Under the pieces are notes generated by a model. It did no database searches. It was given only the letters and a program-made list of their open reading frames with translations, and was not told the DNA's origin. From NCBI GenBank assembly GCA_016779585.1, contig JADHNI010000038.1, forward strand, positions 1 to 34,517: DNA of 34,517 nt, in the 5' to 3' direction. The stretch comes from Pseudomonadales bacterium (lineage in GTDB: Bacteria > Pseudomonadota > Gammaproteobacteria > Pseudomonadales > Azotimanducaceae). The position numbers and the translations under genes were made by a program. This document shows positions 1 through 9,032 of the stretch, one piece after another; the first letter of the stretch is position 1; the number at the start of each line of letters is the position of its first letter.

Positions 1-126
1 TGTCTGGCCATCTGATGGCCGGCTTTTCCCGCTTACCATTGATAGTTCCCACTTCTCTGGTGCCAAGTAAGGCTCAAGGCTGATGTCTCCATGAATATTC
101 AGAGAAAAATGAAAAAATTTTGCGAA
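1..126. other. Left-edge intergenic DNA
   Basis: No gene is supported before the groES leader. GGCCA at 6-10 and TGGCC at 16-20 are complementary and are followed by GGCTTTT; this may be the tail of a terminator for a gene outside the window. Confidence 0.4.
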
Positions 127-158
127 TTTTTAGCAGTCGAATCTTGACTCTGCTAAAA
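127..158. promoter_or_regulatory. CIRCE-like imperfect inverted repeat overlapping the groES -35 region
   Basis: TTTTAGCAG at 128-136 is mirrored by CTGCTAAAA at 150-158 around a 13-bp spacer. The left arm, TTAGCAGTC at 130-138, differs from the CIRCE half-site TTAGCACTC by one base. It lies immediately upstream of the full CIRCE and covers the -35 box. A decayed or auxiliary HrcA operator is the simplest reading, but this is inference. Confidence 0.4.
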
Positions 159-171
159 CCGACCCTATTAT
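143..171 (+). promoter_or_regulatory. groESL promoter (sigma-70 with overlapping sigma-32-like elements)
   Basis: TTGACT at 144-149 and TATTAT at 166-171 form -35 and -10 boxes with a 16-bp spacer, placing the transcription start near 178, inside CIRCE. The same stretch reads CTTGACT and, 13 bp later, CCCTATTA, which resembles the heat-shock sigma-32 pattern. Dual use is inferred, not shown. Confidence 0.6.
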
Positions 172-197
172 TAGCACTCCCAAAAGGAGAGTGCTAG
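171..197. promoter_or_regulatory. CIRCE operator (HrcA-binding) in front of groES
   Basis: TTAGCACTC (171-179), a 9-bp spacer and GAGTGCTAG (189-197) match the canonical CIRCE element TTAGCACTC-N9-GAGTGCTAA at all but the last base. CIRCE is the binding site of the heat-shock repressor HrcA and is classically found at groESL. It overlaps the predicted start of transcription, as expected for a repressor site. No hrcA gene lies in the window. Confidence 0.92.
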
Positions 198-212
198 CCT
201 CCTGCTGGAGGC
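197..212 (+). promoter_or_regulatory. Leader hairpin covering a Shine-Dalgarno sequence upstream of groES
   Basis: GCCTCC (197-202), loop TGCT and GGAGGC (207-212) form a perfect 6-bp stem. Its 3' arm contains GGAGG, which is the ribosome binding site of the short ORF starting at 217. The placement is like an RNA thermometer, but the groES ribosome binding site itself (AGGAG near 301) is not in this stem. Confidence 0.4.
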
Positions 213-216
213 CCCA

Positions 217-315
217 ATGTTAAAGGCCTTTGCGGAGACCGGCACGTTTTTTCAGTCACACCAGCGGGAAGTTATGGACCCAATGGTTGCAACAGAAATC
301 AGGAGAAACTCATGA
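217..315 (+). CDS. Candidate 32-codon upstream ORF overlapping the groES start
   Basis: ATG at 217 follows GGAGG (207-211) at 5-nt spacing. The frame stays open for 32 codons and ends with TGA at 313-315, overlapping the groES ATG (312-314) in an ATGA arrangement. The predicted product, starting [10 protein letters not shown], resembles nothing I recognise. Good SD spacing and the overlapping stop fit a leader ORF coupled to groES, but a chance ORF of this size is possible. Confidence 0.3.
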   Translation: MLKAFAETGTFFQSHQREVMDPMVATEIRRNS

Positions 316-599
316 GTATCCGTCCATTACAAGATCGTGTGGTCGTGCGACGCACGGAAGAAGAAACAAAGTCAGCCGGGGGCATTGTGATCCCTGATTC
401 CGCTGCAGAAAAGCCCTCCCAGGGTGAAGTGCTGGCAGTAGGTCCCGGCAAGAAACTGGATAACGGCAGTGTTCAGGAAGTCGACCTCAAGGTAGGTGAC
501 AGGGTCCTTTTCGGCCAGTACGCCGGCAGCACTGTGAAGATCGATGGTGAGGAACTGCTCATCATGAACGAAAGCGAAGTGTTCGGCGTTATCGAGTAA
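312..599 (+). CDS. groES: Co-chaperonin GroES (Hsp10)
   Basis: This is the 95-residue heptameric lid of the GroEL chaperonin; it caps the folding chamber in the cytoplasm and controls release of folded substrates. It has the usual family length, the N-terminal core beginning [14 protein letters not shown], the mobile-loop region around residues 17-32 ([12 protein letters not shown]) and the typical ending. An AGGAG ribosome binding site precedes the ATG. groEL follows after 31 bp in the same operon. Control by HrcA is indicated by the CIRCE element at 171-197, and the overlapping promoter also resembles a sigma-32 site. Nothing in the coding sequence is unusual. Confidence 0.98.
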   Translation: MSIRPLQDRVVVRRTEEETKSAGGIVIPDSAAEKPSQGEVLAVGPGKKLDNGSVQEVDLKVGDRVLFGQYAGSTVKIDGEELLIMNESEVFGVIE

Positions 600-618
600 T
601 CACACCAGTTAAAGATAG

Positions 619-2271
<1,653 letters not shown>

Positions 2272-2302
2272 CGAGAGTGTTGTTCAAATCTCGCGACAAA
2301 GT

Positions 2303-2331
2303 AAAAAGCCCCGCATTTGCGGGGCTTTTTT
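2303..2331 (+). terminator. Rho-independent terminator of groESL
   Basis: AAAAAGCCCCGC and GCGGGGCTTTTT form a perfect 12-bp stem with loop ATTT, followed by a T-run. It lies 32 bp after the groEL stop codon. Confidence 0.93.
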
Positions 2332-2447
2332 CTGCGCAGAACAAAACCTGTAATACCCAATTTTTCAATGTTATCATTGGCCTACGACTACTTGGGGTCA
2401 GGTCTTGCCTGTTCCTGATCTCATACCAATAACAAGAGGGAAATCTC

Positions 2448-3116
2448 ATGGATATACCACTGTTTACGAGTTACGGCATTGACTTCCTGTTCCGTTGGGG
2501 ACACTTCCTGTTCGGCGTTTGCTGGATTGGTTTGTTGTACTACTTCAACTTCGTGCAGACGGAGTATTTCAAGGAAGCGGAAGATTCGCATCGCTCCGGT
2601 GCTATCCAGAAGCTTGTACCTCGGGCTCTCTGGTGGTTTCGTTGGGCGGCGATGTTTACCTTCCTAACTGGTGTTGTTCTGCTGGGATACCGCCACGCGG
2701 GTATTACCTATGACATTACCGTCGGTGCAACCCTCGGTACCCTGATGTTCCTGAACGTCTGGCTGATTATCTGGCCGAACCAGAAAATTGTGATTGCCTC
2801 GGCAACACAGGTTGCGCAGGGCGGCGAAGCACTGCCTGAAGCAGCTGGTGCCGCGCCCAAGGCAGCACTGGCGTCGCGAACCAACACCCTGTTCTCAGCG
2901 CCAATGCTGTTCTTTATGGGTTCTTCTGCTCACCTGCCTAACGGCCTCGTGATGGATGCAAGCCCTGTAGGTCTTGGCGTTATCATGCTGCTGATCCTGG
3001 CGCTCGAAGGTAATGCTATCTTCGGCAAGCCCGGCCCAATGGCATCAGTTAACGGCGTAATCGGTTGCAGTATCGGACTAACCGCTGTTCTCTACGGACT
3101 GATGGTTGCCCTTTAA
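2448..3116 (+). CDS. PuuD-type (urate hydroxylase N-domain) integral membrane protein
   Basis: The 222-residue protein has about six membrane segments (near 12-33, 60-82, 88-113, 146-163, 173-192 and 201-222). The WGH motif near residue 17, WIGLLYYFNFVQ, the FRWAAMFT segment and NVWLIIWPNQK are typical of the urate oxidase N-terminal / PuuD family. Characterised PuuD proteins carry an extra C-terminal cytochrome c domain that passes electrons from urate oxidation; it is absent here. This is therefore a short membrane-domain-only homologue whose substrate is unknown. Conserved histidines suggest haem or metal binding. The gene stands alone, with CAAGAGGG as ribosome binding site and its own terminator. 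Confidence 0.75.
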   Translation: MDIPLFTSYGIDFLFRWGHFLFGVCWIGLLYYFNFVQTEYFKEAEDSHRSGAIQKLVPRALWWFRWAAMFTFLTGVVLLGYRHAGITYDITVGATLGTLMFLNVWLIIWPNQKIVIASATQVAQGGEALPEAAGAAPKAALASRTNTLFSAPMLFFMGSSAHLPNGLVMDASPVGLGVIMLLILALEGNAIFGKPGPMASVNGVIGCSIGLTAVLYGLMVAL

Positions 3117-3137
3117 CCAGTAAACATCTGGATAATT

Positions 3138-3162
3138 AAGGGCTCCGGAAGGGGCCCTTTTT
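3138..3162 (+). terminator. Rho-independent terminator after the PuuD-like gene
   Basis: AAGGGCTCC and GGGGCCCTT pair (one G-U) around loop GGAA, followed by TTT. It starts 22 bp after the stop codon. Confidence 0.85.
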
Positions 3163-3181
3163 CTTCAGGCCAAAACAATCT

Positions 3182-3913
3182 ATGGCAGATAATAAAAACA
3201 TTCCATCTATCAAGCCCGACCAGGACGACGTCGCCAGCTATCGGCGCATTGGCCGCTCGGAAGCACCCAAGCAGAGCAATTTTAATGGTCTGCTGGTGTT
3301 CGTCATCGTCCTGATGGCGATCATGATGGGTATTGGTGGCTATACGATTTTTGAACTGCAGGAACGACTCGCGAGATCCAGTGAGCTGCTGGAGCAGGGC
3401 CAGGAAAACATTCGCCAGCTCGATAGTCGCCTGGCAGCGACAGGTACTGATGTGTCAAAAACGCTGCAGGACCTGAAGGCCCAGGTAGAAACCAATTTCT
3501 CCGAAATCGATAAACTCTGGGCAGTTTCCTACAGGCAGAATCGGCCGGACATTCAAAAGAATGTTCGTGCGATTGCGGAGCTGAAAGATGACCTTGGTGG
3601 CAAGATCAACAGCATGGATGCTTCGGTTAAGCAGATGACCGGTCAGTACCAGTCGATACTGTCCGAGCTGACGGCATTGAGAGAAGGACTGTTGAAAGAT
3701 AATGAGGAACTCATTACCGAGATCGCGCTACTGAGAGGGCAGGTTCAGGACCAGGCTGTTGCGCAGGAAGCAAGCAAGCGCAGTATGAACTCCCTGACAC
3801 GCCAGATAACGGAAAACCAGGACGCCATCAAATCGATTGACCAGTATCGCTTACAGATTAACCAGCGCCTGATTGATCTGCAGAATCAGATACAGGGGCA
3901 ACCCTTACTCTAA
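3182..3913 (+). CDS. Membrane-anchored coiled-coil protein of unknown function
   Basis: The 243-residue protein has a charged N-terminal tail of about 35 residues, one membrane helix (about 36-56) and then a long Gln/Glu/Leu-rich region (about 60-240) with heptad-like spacing, predicted as periplasmic coiled coil. No enzyme motif is visible. The architecture is like a scaffold or tether in the cell envelope. It converges on gspB, and the last 9 bases of the two genes overlap, so a link with the GspAB system is possible but rests on position only. The start at 3182 is the first ATG after the upstream terminator, with no strong ribosome binding site. Confidence 0.7.
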   Translation: MADNKNIPSIKPDQDDVASYRRIGRSEAPKQSNFNGLLVFVIVLMAIMMGIGGYTIFELQERLARSSELLEQGQENIRQLDSRLAATGTDVSKTLQDLKAQVETNFSEIDKLWAVSYRQNRPDIQKNVRAIAELKDDLGGKINSMDASVKQMTGQYQSILSELTALREGLLKDNEELITEIALLRGQVQDQAVAQEASKRSMNSLTRQITENQDAIKSIDQYRLQINQRLIDLQNQIQGQPLL

Positions 3914-4489
3914 CCATTCCTCTATCACGTCGAGGACATAAGCATAACCCTCGAACTCCATGGCTACACCGGTTTCAGTGATTTCCAGCAGTCTGAAATC
4001 CGTTGTCAGGATGTCGCCCTCGTAGCGGGGAACCCCATCAATTTTTACCATGCGCAGTTCCGGGTCTGACGCATAGATATGTGTGGTGACCTCTATAACG
4101 GGCAGTCTCATCTGTATGTCGAGCGGTAAATCTCCGACGGCAACCGCCTCATAGTCATCTGGAATGTCTGGTGTTTTCGCTTCTGAAGCTTTTGGTGGTG
4201 TGATGATCGCAGGCGCCACAGGTTCAGTTGTTGGGGTGACAAGTTCCGATGGCCTGGACGTGGATATTTCGATCTCCGTCGGTGTTGTAGTTGCTGTTGC
4301 CAGGCGATCTCCAAACAGCAGGTAAATCCCTGCCAGGTTCACGAAGACCAGTGCCAGCAGGATGAGCAGGAAGTGTTTCAGTGTAAAATTGCGAGGTTCC
4401 CTGTCGCCGTGCAGGGCGGCAAGACCCGGCGCGCGTTTGCGTGCACGTTCCTGCTCAGACTTGTTTAATGCATCCAGGATGTAAGACAT
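3905..4489 (-). CDS. gspB: General secretion pathway protein GspB
   Basis: The 194-residue protein starts MSYILDALNKSEQERARKR, the signature of GspB/ExeB proteins. A membrane helix spans about 39-59, followed by a Pro/Thr-rich periplasmic linker (about 67-115) and a compact C-terminal domain (about 130-194, with LPLDIQMRLP and a closing VIEEW). GspB works with the ATPase GspA to insert the type II secretion secretin through the peptidoglycan. gspA lies directly upstream with 2 bp between, so they form an operon. No other gsp gene is in the window. The 3' end overlaps the convergent coiled-coil gene by 9 bp. Confidence 0.9.
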   Translation of the reverse strand: MSYILDALNKSEQERARKRAPGLAALHGDREPRNFTLKHFLLILLALVFVNLAGIYLLFGDRLATATTTPTEIEISTSRPSELVTPTTEPVAPAIITPPKASEAKTPDIPDDYEAVAVGDLPLDIQMRLPVIEVTTHIYASDPELRMVKIDGVPRYEGDILTTDFRLLEITETGVAMEFEGYAYVLDVIEEWLE

Positions 4490-4491
4490 AC

Positions 4492-6090
4492 CTACCCCTG
4501 GTCAGTGCCGCTGAGCGTGGGGATGCTGATTGCCTCCACGCTGTTGATGTGAATCCACGTGAGCGGGTCGACTATGCCGCTGGGTGTGAGGCCGACATTG
4601 GCCTGAAAATTCCTTACGCGCGCCTCTATGAGCTCATTGTAGGTGTATCCGGTTTCCAGAGGAGGCAGACTACCTTCAATCAGCGACAGCCGGACGACGA
4701 GCCAGTCCACTGCAGCTCCGGTGTCGCCGCTCTTAAGGGGCGCCTGGTAGTCAGGTGGCATCCGCCACATCATGTGTGCTTCGCCGTCGTAGAGTTTTTC
4801 GAATTGCTGGTGACTGAGAACAACTTCTTCAGTCCCCGCAAACAATATGACAGCATGCTCGTTGAGACTTGATATTGTCAGGTAGCGATCGTTATTGCCT
4901 GGTGTTGCAATTCTGACTATGACCGGGCGATTAATTGTCTGCAGCTCGTCCAGCGTCATGCTGTCGGTGAGGCATTGCAAACCAATTGACCCGGCTAGTT
5001 CGCAGGGGTGGGTATCCCTGTCCTCGAAAGCGGAACCCCACAGGGCAAACAGGTCGTGATACGCCTCGGTGATGGTGCGATGCCCGCGAATGGGTGGCAA
5101 GGGTTTCTCTGGTGGGGGTGCCACGGGTTGTGTGACTTCTGAAGCCTCGTCCTCTGCAGTCCTGGTTATCTCAGGCGCTGGTCCGGGCAGGTCCCGCTGC
5201 AGGAAAAACAGTAGTCCCAGCATAAACAGTGCAAGGGTTGCCAGTGACGCGGCCAGGGGCACCTGTTGCCTGCTTCGCCGTTTTTCCAGGCCCAGCACTT
5301 CGTTTGCGGCCTTGTTTACGATCGCAGGCGTCACCTCTGTTTTGTCTTCAACGTAGGCCCCTAAAAGTGATCGATCGCAGATAAGGTTGATGACTCTCGG
5401 AATACCTTTGCTAATCCTGTAAATCCTCCGGATAGCGGCGCGGTTGAACACTTTTCCGGAACCTCCCGCGATCGACATGCGGTGTGCAATATAGTCTTCA
5501 GTCTCCGCCTGTTTCAGGGCTTCAAGATGAAAGCGGGCCGTAATTCGCTGACTGAACTGGCGCAGATCCCGCTTTTCGAGCATTTCAAGCAGCTCCGGTT
5601 GACCTAGCAGGATAATTTGCAGCAGTTTTCTTTCATTGGTTTCGAGGTTGGTGAGCAGACGTAACTGCTCGAGCAAATCCCGGGAGAGATTCTGCGCCTC
5701 GTCAATGATCAACACGGCCTTGCGGTTGTTTGCATGACAATCGAGGAGGAACTCATTCAGCTTGTCTACGAGGGTTTTGACTGAAGCACCGGCTTCATAG
5801 TTGATGCCGAACTCATCACACACGGTTGCCAGTAGCTCATCAACAGTCACCCTTGGGTTAAGGACAAAGGCAAGTTCGACGTCGGTCGGAACCTGTTGCA
5901 GGAGACAGCGGCAAAGGGTCGTTTTACCTGTTCCCACTTCACCGGTCAGCAGAATGAAACCGCCGTCACTCTGAACGCCATACAGCAGGTGCGCCAACGC
6001 GTCGCGATGACGGCTGCTCATGAACAGGTACTGTGGGTTCGGCGCGATGGAAAAAGGTGTTTCCGTCAGGCCAAAATGGTCAGTGTACAT
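4492..6090 (-). CDS. gspA: GspA/ExeA-type AAA ATPase with peptidoglycan-binding domain
   Basis: The 532-residue protein begins MYTDHFGLTETPFSIAPNP, typical of ExeA. The cytoplasmic AAA domain has Walker A GEVGTGKTT (50-58), Walker B LIIDEAQ (127-133) and the LLGQPEL sensor-region motif (162-168). A membrane helix lies at about 279-298. The periplasmic half has a degenerate C39-peptidase-like segment (around 340-430) and a C-terminal peptidoglycan-binding repeat (around 455-520, GDTGAAVDWLVVRL). With GspB it makes room in the cell wall for secretin assembly. It is the first gene of gspAB. The stop codon is TAG, which shows that amber codons act as normal stops in this genome. Confidence 0.93.
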   Translation of the reverse strand: MYTDHFGLTETPFSIAPNPQYLFMSSRHRDALAHLLYGVQSDGGFILLTGEVGTGKTTLCRCLLQQVPTDVELAFVLNPRVTVDELLATVCDEFGINYEAGASVKTLVDKLNEFLLDCHANNRKAVLIIDEAQNLSRDLLEQLRLLTNLETNERKLLQIILLGQPELLEMLEKRDLRQFSQRITARFHLEALKQAETEDYIAHRMSIAGGSGKVFNRAAIRRIYRISKGIPRVINLICDRSLLGAYVEDKTEVTPAIVNKAANEVLGLEKRRSRQQVPLAASLATLALFMLGLLFFLQRDLPGPAPEITRTAEDEASEVTQPVAPPPEKPLPPIRGHRTITEAYHDLFALWGSAFEDRDTHPCELAGSIGLQCLTDSMTLDELQTINRPVIVRIATPGNNDRYLTISSLNEHAVILFAGTEEVVLSHQQFEKLYDGEAHMMWRMPPDYQAPLKSGDTGAAVDWLVVRLSLIEGSLPPLETGYTYNELIEARVRNFQANVGLTPSGIVDPLTWIHINSVEAISIPTLSGTDQG

Positions 6091-6191
6091 CCCGCAGGGT
6101 GTCCCAAAGATGGTAGCAATTTTTCGGCGTAACCATATCAGGGCGACCCGAAACTCGCTACTGCTGCTTCACAGGCGGTAAACTCCGCATC

Positions 6192-7229
6192 ATGTATGTT
6201 GCGCTCAAAGCACTGGTTCTGTTGCTCCTGGTCTTCAGTCTCGGGGGGTGTGAGTCGGCGCATTTCTATCGGCAGGCGATAGCAGGGCAGACGCATCTCC
6301 TTTGGCAACGTGAGGCTGTACCGGAACTTCTGGCGTCAGATATTGACCCGCAATTGCGTCATCAACTGGAGCTATCAGTTGATGTTCTCGCCTACGCGAA
6401 AGAATCCGGTCTCGAAACTGGCGGCGCATACACCAGCTATGTCGAGACCGGGCGACCTTACGTCGTGTGGAACGTTTTTGCAGCCGACCCTCTGGAACTT
6501 GCGCTAAAAACTTCCTGTTTCCCCGTCGCCGGTTGTGTCAGTTACCGGGGGTACTTCCGGGAAGAAGATGCGCGTCAATATGCGGCCAAAATGCGTGAGC
6601 AGGGGCTGGATGTTTATGTTGGAGGTGTTGGCGCTTACTCAACGCTTGGCTGGTTCAAGGATCCATTGCTGGATACTTTCTTGTTCAGGTCAGAGGAACA
6701 TCTTGCCGCGCTCTTGTTTCATGAGCTTGCTCATCAACTTGTTTACGTTAAGGGCGACACCCGTTTCAATGAAAGCCTGGCTACTGCAGTCGAACAGTAC
6801 GTACTTGAGAGATACCTGGCTGAGAAGGGGCGCGCCGATGACTTTGTTAAATACCAGGCAAGCCGTGCCAGGCGCGACCAGGTGATCAGCCTTGTTAGTA
6901 AGGTGCGCGCGGAATTGCGGGGTGTGTATGCTTCCGATTTGTCCAGGGAGGAAAAACTCAAGCGGAAGTCCGTGATCATTGGTGAACTGGTGGTGCGCTA
7001 TGAGCGCCTTGCCGAATCCTGGGCCGAGGGCAATGAGTATCTATACTGGATGCGCAGCCCGATCAACAATGCCAAGTTGGAGACGGTCGCTGACTATCAT
7101 GAGTGGGTGCCTGTCATGGAGGGTCAACTGGAACAGCGTGGCTTCGATGGTTTTGTCGAATGGCTGCAGGCTCTTGCGAAACTGGACAGTGATGAACGAA
7201 CGCAGAGACTCCGGGATCTTTCAGAGTAA
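6192..7229 (+). CDS. Lipoprotein zinc aminopeptidase (PF10023-type)
   Basis: The 345-residue protein starts with a lipoprotein signal: a hydrophobic stretch and lipobox FSLGGC with Cys20, so it should be lipid-anchored in the envelope. The zinc motif HELAHQ (177-182) with the downstream glutamate in NESLATAVEQ (about 193-202) is the gluzincin arrangement of the predicted aminopeptidase family. The body matches that family in order, including the VVWNVFAADP segment and a C-terminal helical part. It is divergent from gspA (about 100 bp between) and its stop codon lies inside the 3' end of the convergent transporter gene. Substrate unknown. Confidence 0.85.
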   Translation: MYVALKALVLLLLVFSLGGCESAHFYRQAIAGQTHLLWQREAVPELLASDIDPQLRHQLELSVDVLAYAKESGLETGGAYTSYVETGRPYVVWNVFAADPLELALKTSCFPVAGCVSYRGYFREEDARQYAAKMREQGLDVYVGGVGAYSTLGWFKDPLLDTFLFRSEEHLAALLFHELAHQLVYVKGDTRFNESLATAVEQYVLERYLAEKGRADDFVKYQASRARRDQVISLVSKVRAELRGVYASDLSREEKLKRKSVIIGELVVRYERLAESWAEGNEYLYWMRSPINNAKLETVADYHEWVPVMEGQLEQRGFDGFVEWLQALAKLDSDERTQRLRDLSE

Positions 7230-8597
7230 CGAATAGCAGACCAGGCTGATCACCACCGCACCTGTCAGGTTCAAGGCGAATCCTTCCCTTGCCATCAGGC
7301 TGGTCGGAAACCTGCCGGTTGAAAATACGATGGTGTTCGGTGCCGTGGCCACGGGTAGCATAAAGGCACAACTGGCACTCATAGCAGCAGGCACCATCAG
7401 CAGTAGCGGGTCCAGTTCTGCCGCCAGGGCTGCCGCAGCCAGTATGGGCATCATCAATGTCGTGGTAGCGGTGTTGCTGGTTATTTCAGTGAGGAAGGTG
7501 ATGGTCAGGCAGATGATGGCAATCATCAGGAGTAGTGGCCAGTCAGCAACACCTGCAAGTAAGTCTCCCAGGGCTGCACTCAACCCCGAGACCACAAATG
7601 CCTTGGCAATTGCAATGCCACCACCGAAAAGAATCAGCATGCCCCAGGGAATTTTGGCCGCTGTCTCCCAGTCAAGAAGCCGCCCACCTTTGCCATTGGG
7701 CACAAGAAACATGACCACGACCGCGAGCAGCGCCACGCTGGCATCGTTAGCGCCGGGAAGTTCCAGCCAGGTTTTCCAGCCGCCAAATGGCTGGCTTCGA
7801 GTGATCCAGGCCACTGCGGTGATCGCGAAAACGATAAACACTCTCTTTTCTTCTAGTTGCCATTCGCCGACGCGGGGCATGTCTATGTGACCCCGGTAAT
7901 TGAGCGTGCGTGTAAGCCAGAAACCAATAACCGGTACAAACAGCAGCACCACGGGAATACCCCAGGACATCCACGTGAAGAAGCCTATCTCTATGCCGGT
8001 GGTTTGTTCGTAGATCTCCCGAAAGACCAGGTTTGGGGGTGTGCCGATTGGCGTCCCGATACCGCCGACACTTGCCGCATATGCAATTCCAAGCAAAAGA
8101 GGCGTCCCGAGGTGCTTGTCTTCGCTGCGTTCAATGACTGCGAGTGCAACGGGTAACAGCATTAGAGTGGTGGCGGTGTTGGATATCCACATACTGAGCA
8201 CGGCAGAGGCTGCCATGAAGCCAAACACCAGTCGCCGGCTGCTCTGGCCGCCGAACAGGTTCACCATCGTCAGCGCAACCCTTCGATGAGCGCCGCTTTT
8301 TTCCATGGCGGTGCTGAGGATGAAGCCACCCATGAGTAACAGGACGAGCGGGGAACCATAGGACGCACCGACCTCCGCCGGGGTCAGTATGCCAAGCAGT
8401 GGTAGCGCCGCAATGGGGATCAGGGAAGTGGCAGGTATTGGGATCGGCTCAAAGATCCACCAGGTTGCGCAAACTACGGTGATCGCAGCAGTCCAGCAGG
8501 CGTCTGTTTCCCAGCCAATTGTAGCCAGCGAGAGAAAAACGATCGCAGCCAGCGCGGGTCCTAGAATAAGCGTCAGGGAATCCCTGGAAATTGCCAC
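7221..8597 (-). CDS. DASS (SLC13) family sodium/dicarboxylate-type transporter
   Basis: The 458-residue inner-membrane protein has about 11-12 hydrophobic segments. It carries the two SNT motifs that bind sodium and substrate in this family, WISNTATTLMLLP in the first half and TSNTATTTLMMP in the second, and the GIGTPIGTPPN hairpin motif. DASS proteins bring in succinate, other C4-dicarboxylates, citrate or sulfate with Na+; the substrate cannot be read from sequence. Its last 9 bases overlap the end of the aminopeptidase gene. No regulator is adjacent. Confidence 0.9.
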   Translation of the reverse strand: MAISRDSLTLILGPALAAIVFLSLATIGWETDACWTAAITVVCATWWIFEPIPIPATSLIPIAALPLLGILTPAEVGASYGSPLVLLLMGGFILSTAMEKSGAHRRVALTMVNLFGGQSSRRLVFGFMAASAVLSMWISNTATTLMLLPVALAVIERSEDKHLGTPLLLGIAYAASVGGIGTPIGTPPNLVFREIYEQTTGIEIGFFTWMSWGIPVVLLFVPVIGFWLTRTLNYRGHIDMPRVGEWQLEEKRVFIVFAITAVAWITRSQPFGGWKTWLELPGANDASVALLAVVVMFLVPNGKGGRLLDWETAAKIPWGMLILFGGGIAIAKAFVVSGLSAALGDLLAGVADWPLLLMIAIICLTITFLTEITSNTATTTLMMPILAAAALAAELDPLLLMVPAAMSASCAFMLPVATAPNTIVFSTGRFPTSLMAREGFALNLTGAVVISLVCYSLL

Positions 8598-8784
8598 GTG
8601 CTGTCCTTTGAATGAATTCGAGGGACAGTTTACCTATTTCCAATCAATACTCGTATCGCAGTTCCTGGTAGGTAGCAGCCCATACGGTAACGCAATAACT
8701 CGCGAGATAGGTCAGGCTTGTGTCACTCTCCTGTGCTCGAAAATAACAACTGGAAAGGGGACCATCACCCCCGAACTCGCTGTT

Positions 8785-8886
8785 CTAGGCCACGTCATAT
8801 TCATAACGCTTGTAGTCAAGGAACCCGGCGACACTGATAGTTGCTGCCAGGGTGAATGCCATGGTTGCCAGGGTCAAACTTTTCAT
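8785..8886 (-). CDS. 33-aa single-helix microprotein
   Basis: An ORF starts at 8886 after a strong AAAGGAGA ribosome binding site 4 nt upstream of ATG. The product begins MKSLTLATMAFTLAATISVA, a signal-anchor-like hydrophobic helix, and ends in a short polar tail with YKRYEYDV. A longer in-frame reading from 9003 is possible, but the strong ribosome binding site decides for 8886. It sits alone between the transporter and sbcB. I recognise no family. A single-pass membrane peptide is the best description. Confidence 0.6.
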   Translation of the reverse strand: MKSLTLATMAFTLAATISVAGFLDYKRYEYDVA

Positions 8887-9032
8887 GTGCTCTCCTTTGC
8901 TGCTCCATGCAGGCTCGCAGTATGTTCCCGGATCCTCGTTCGTAGTGGTCCTGGTGCGCCAGAAAGCAGTCTCTGTTGTTCTCCTGACCTGCATCGGACA
9001 CACTAGTCACTTCCACCGACCAGGAGCCCTGC

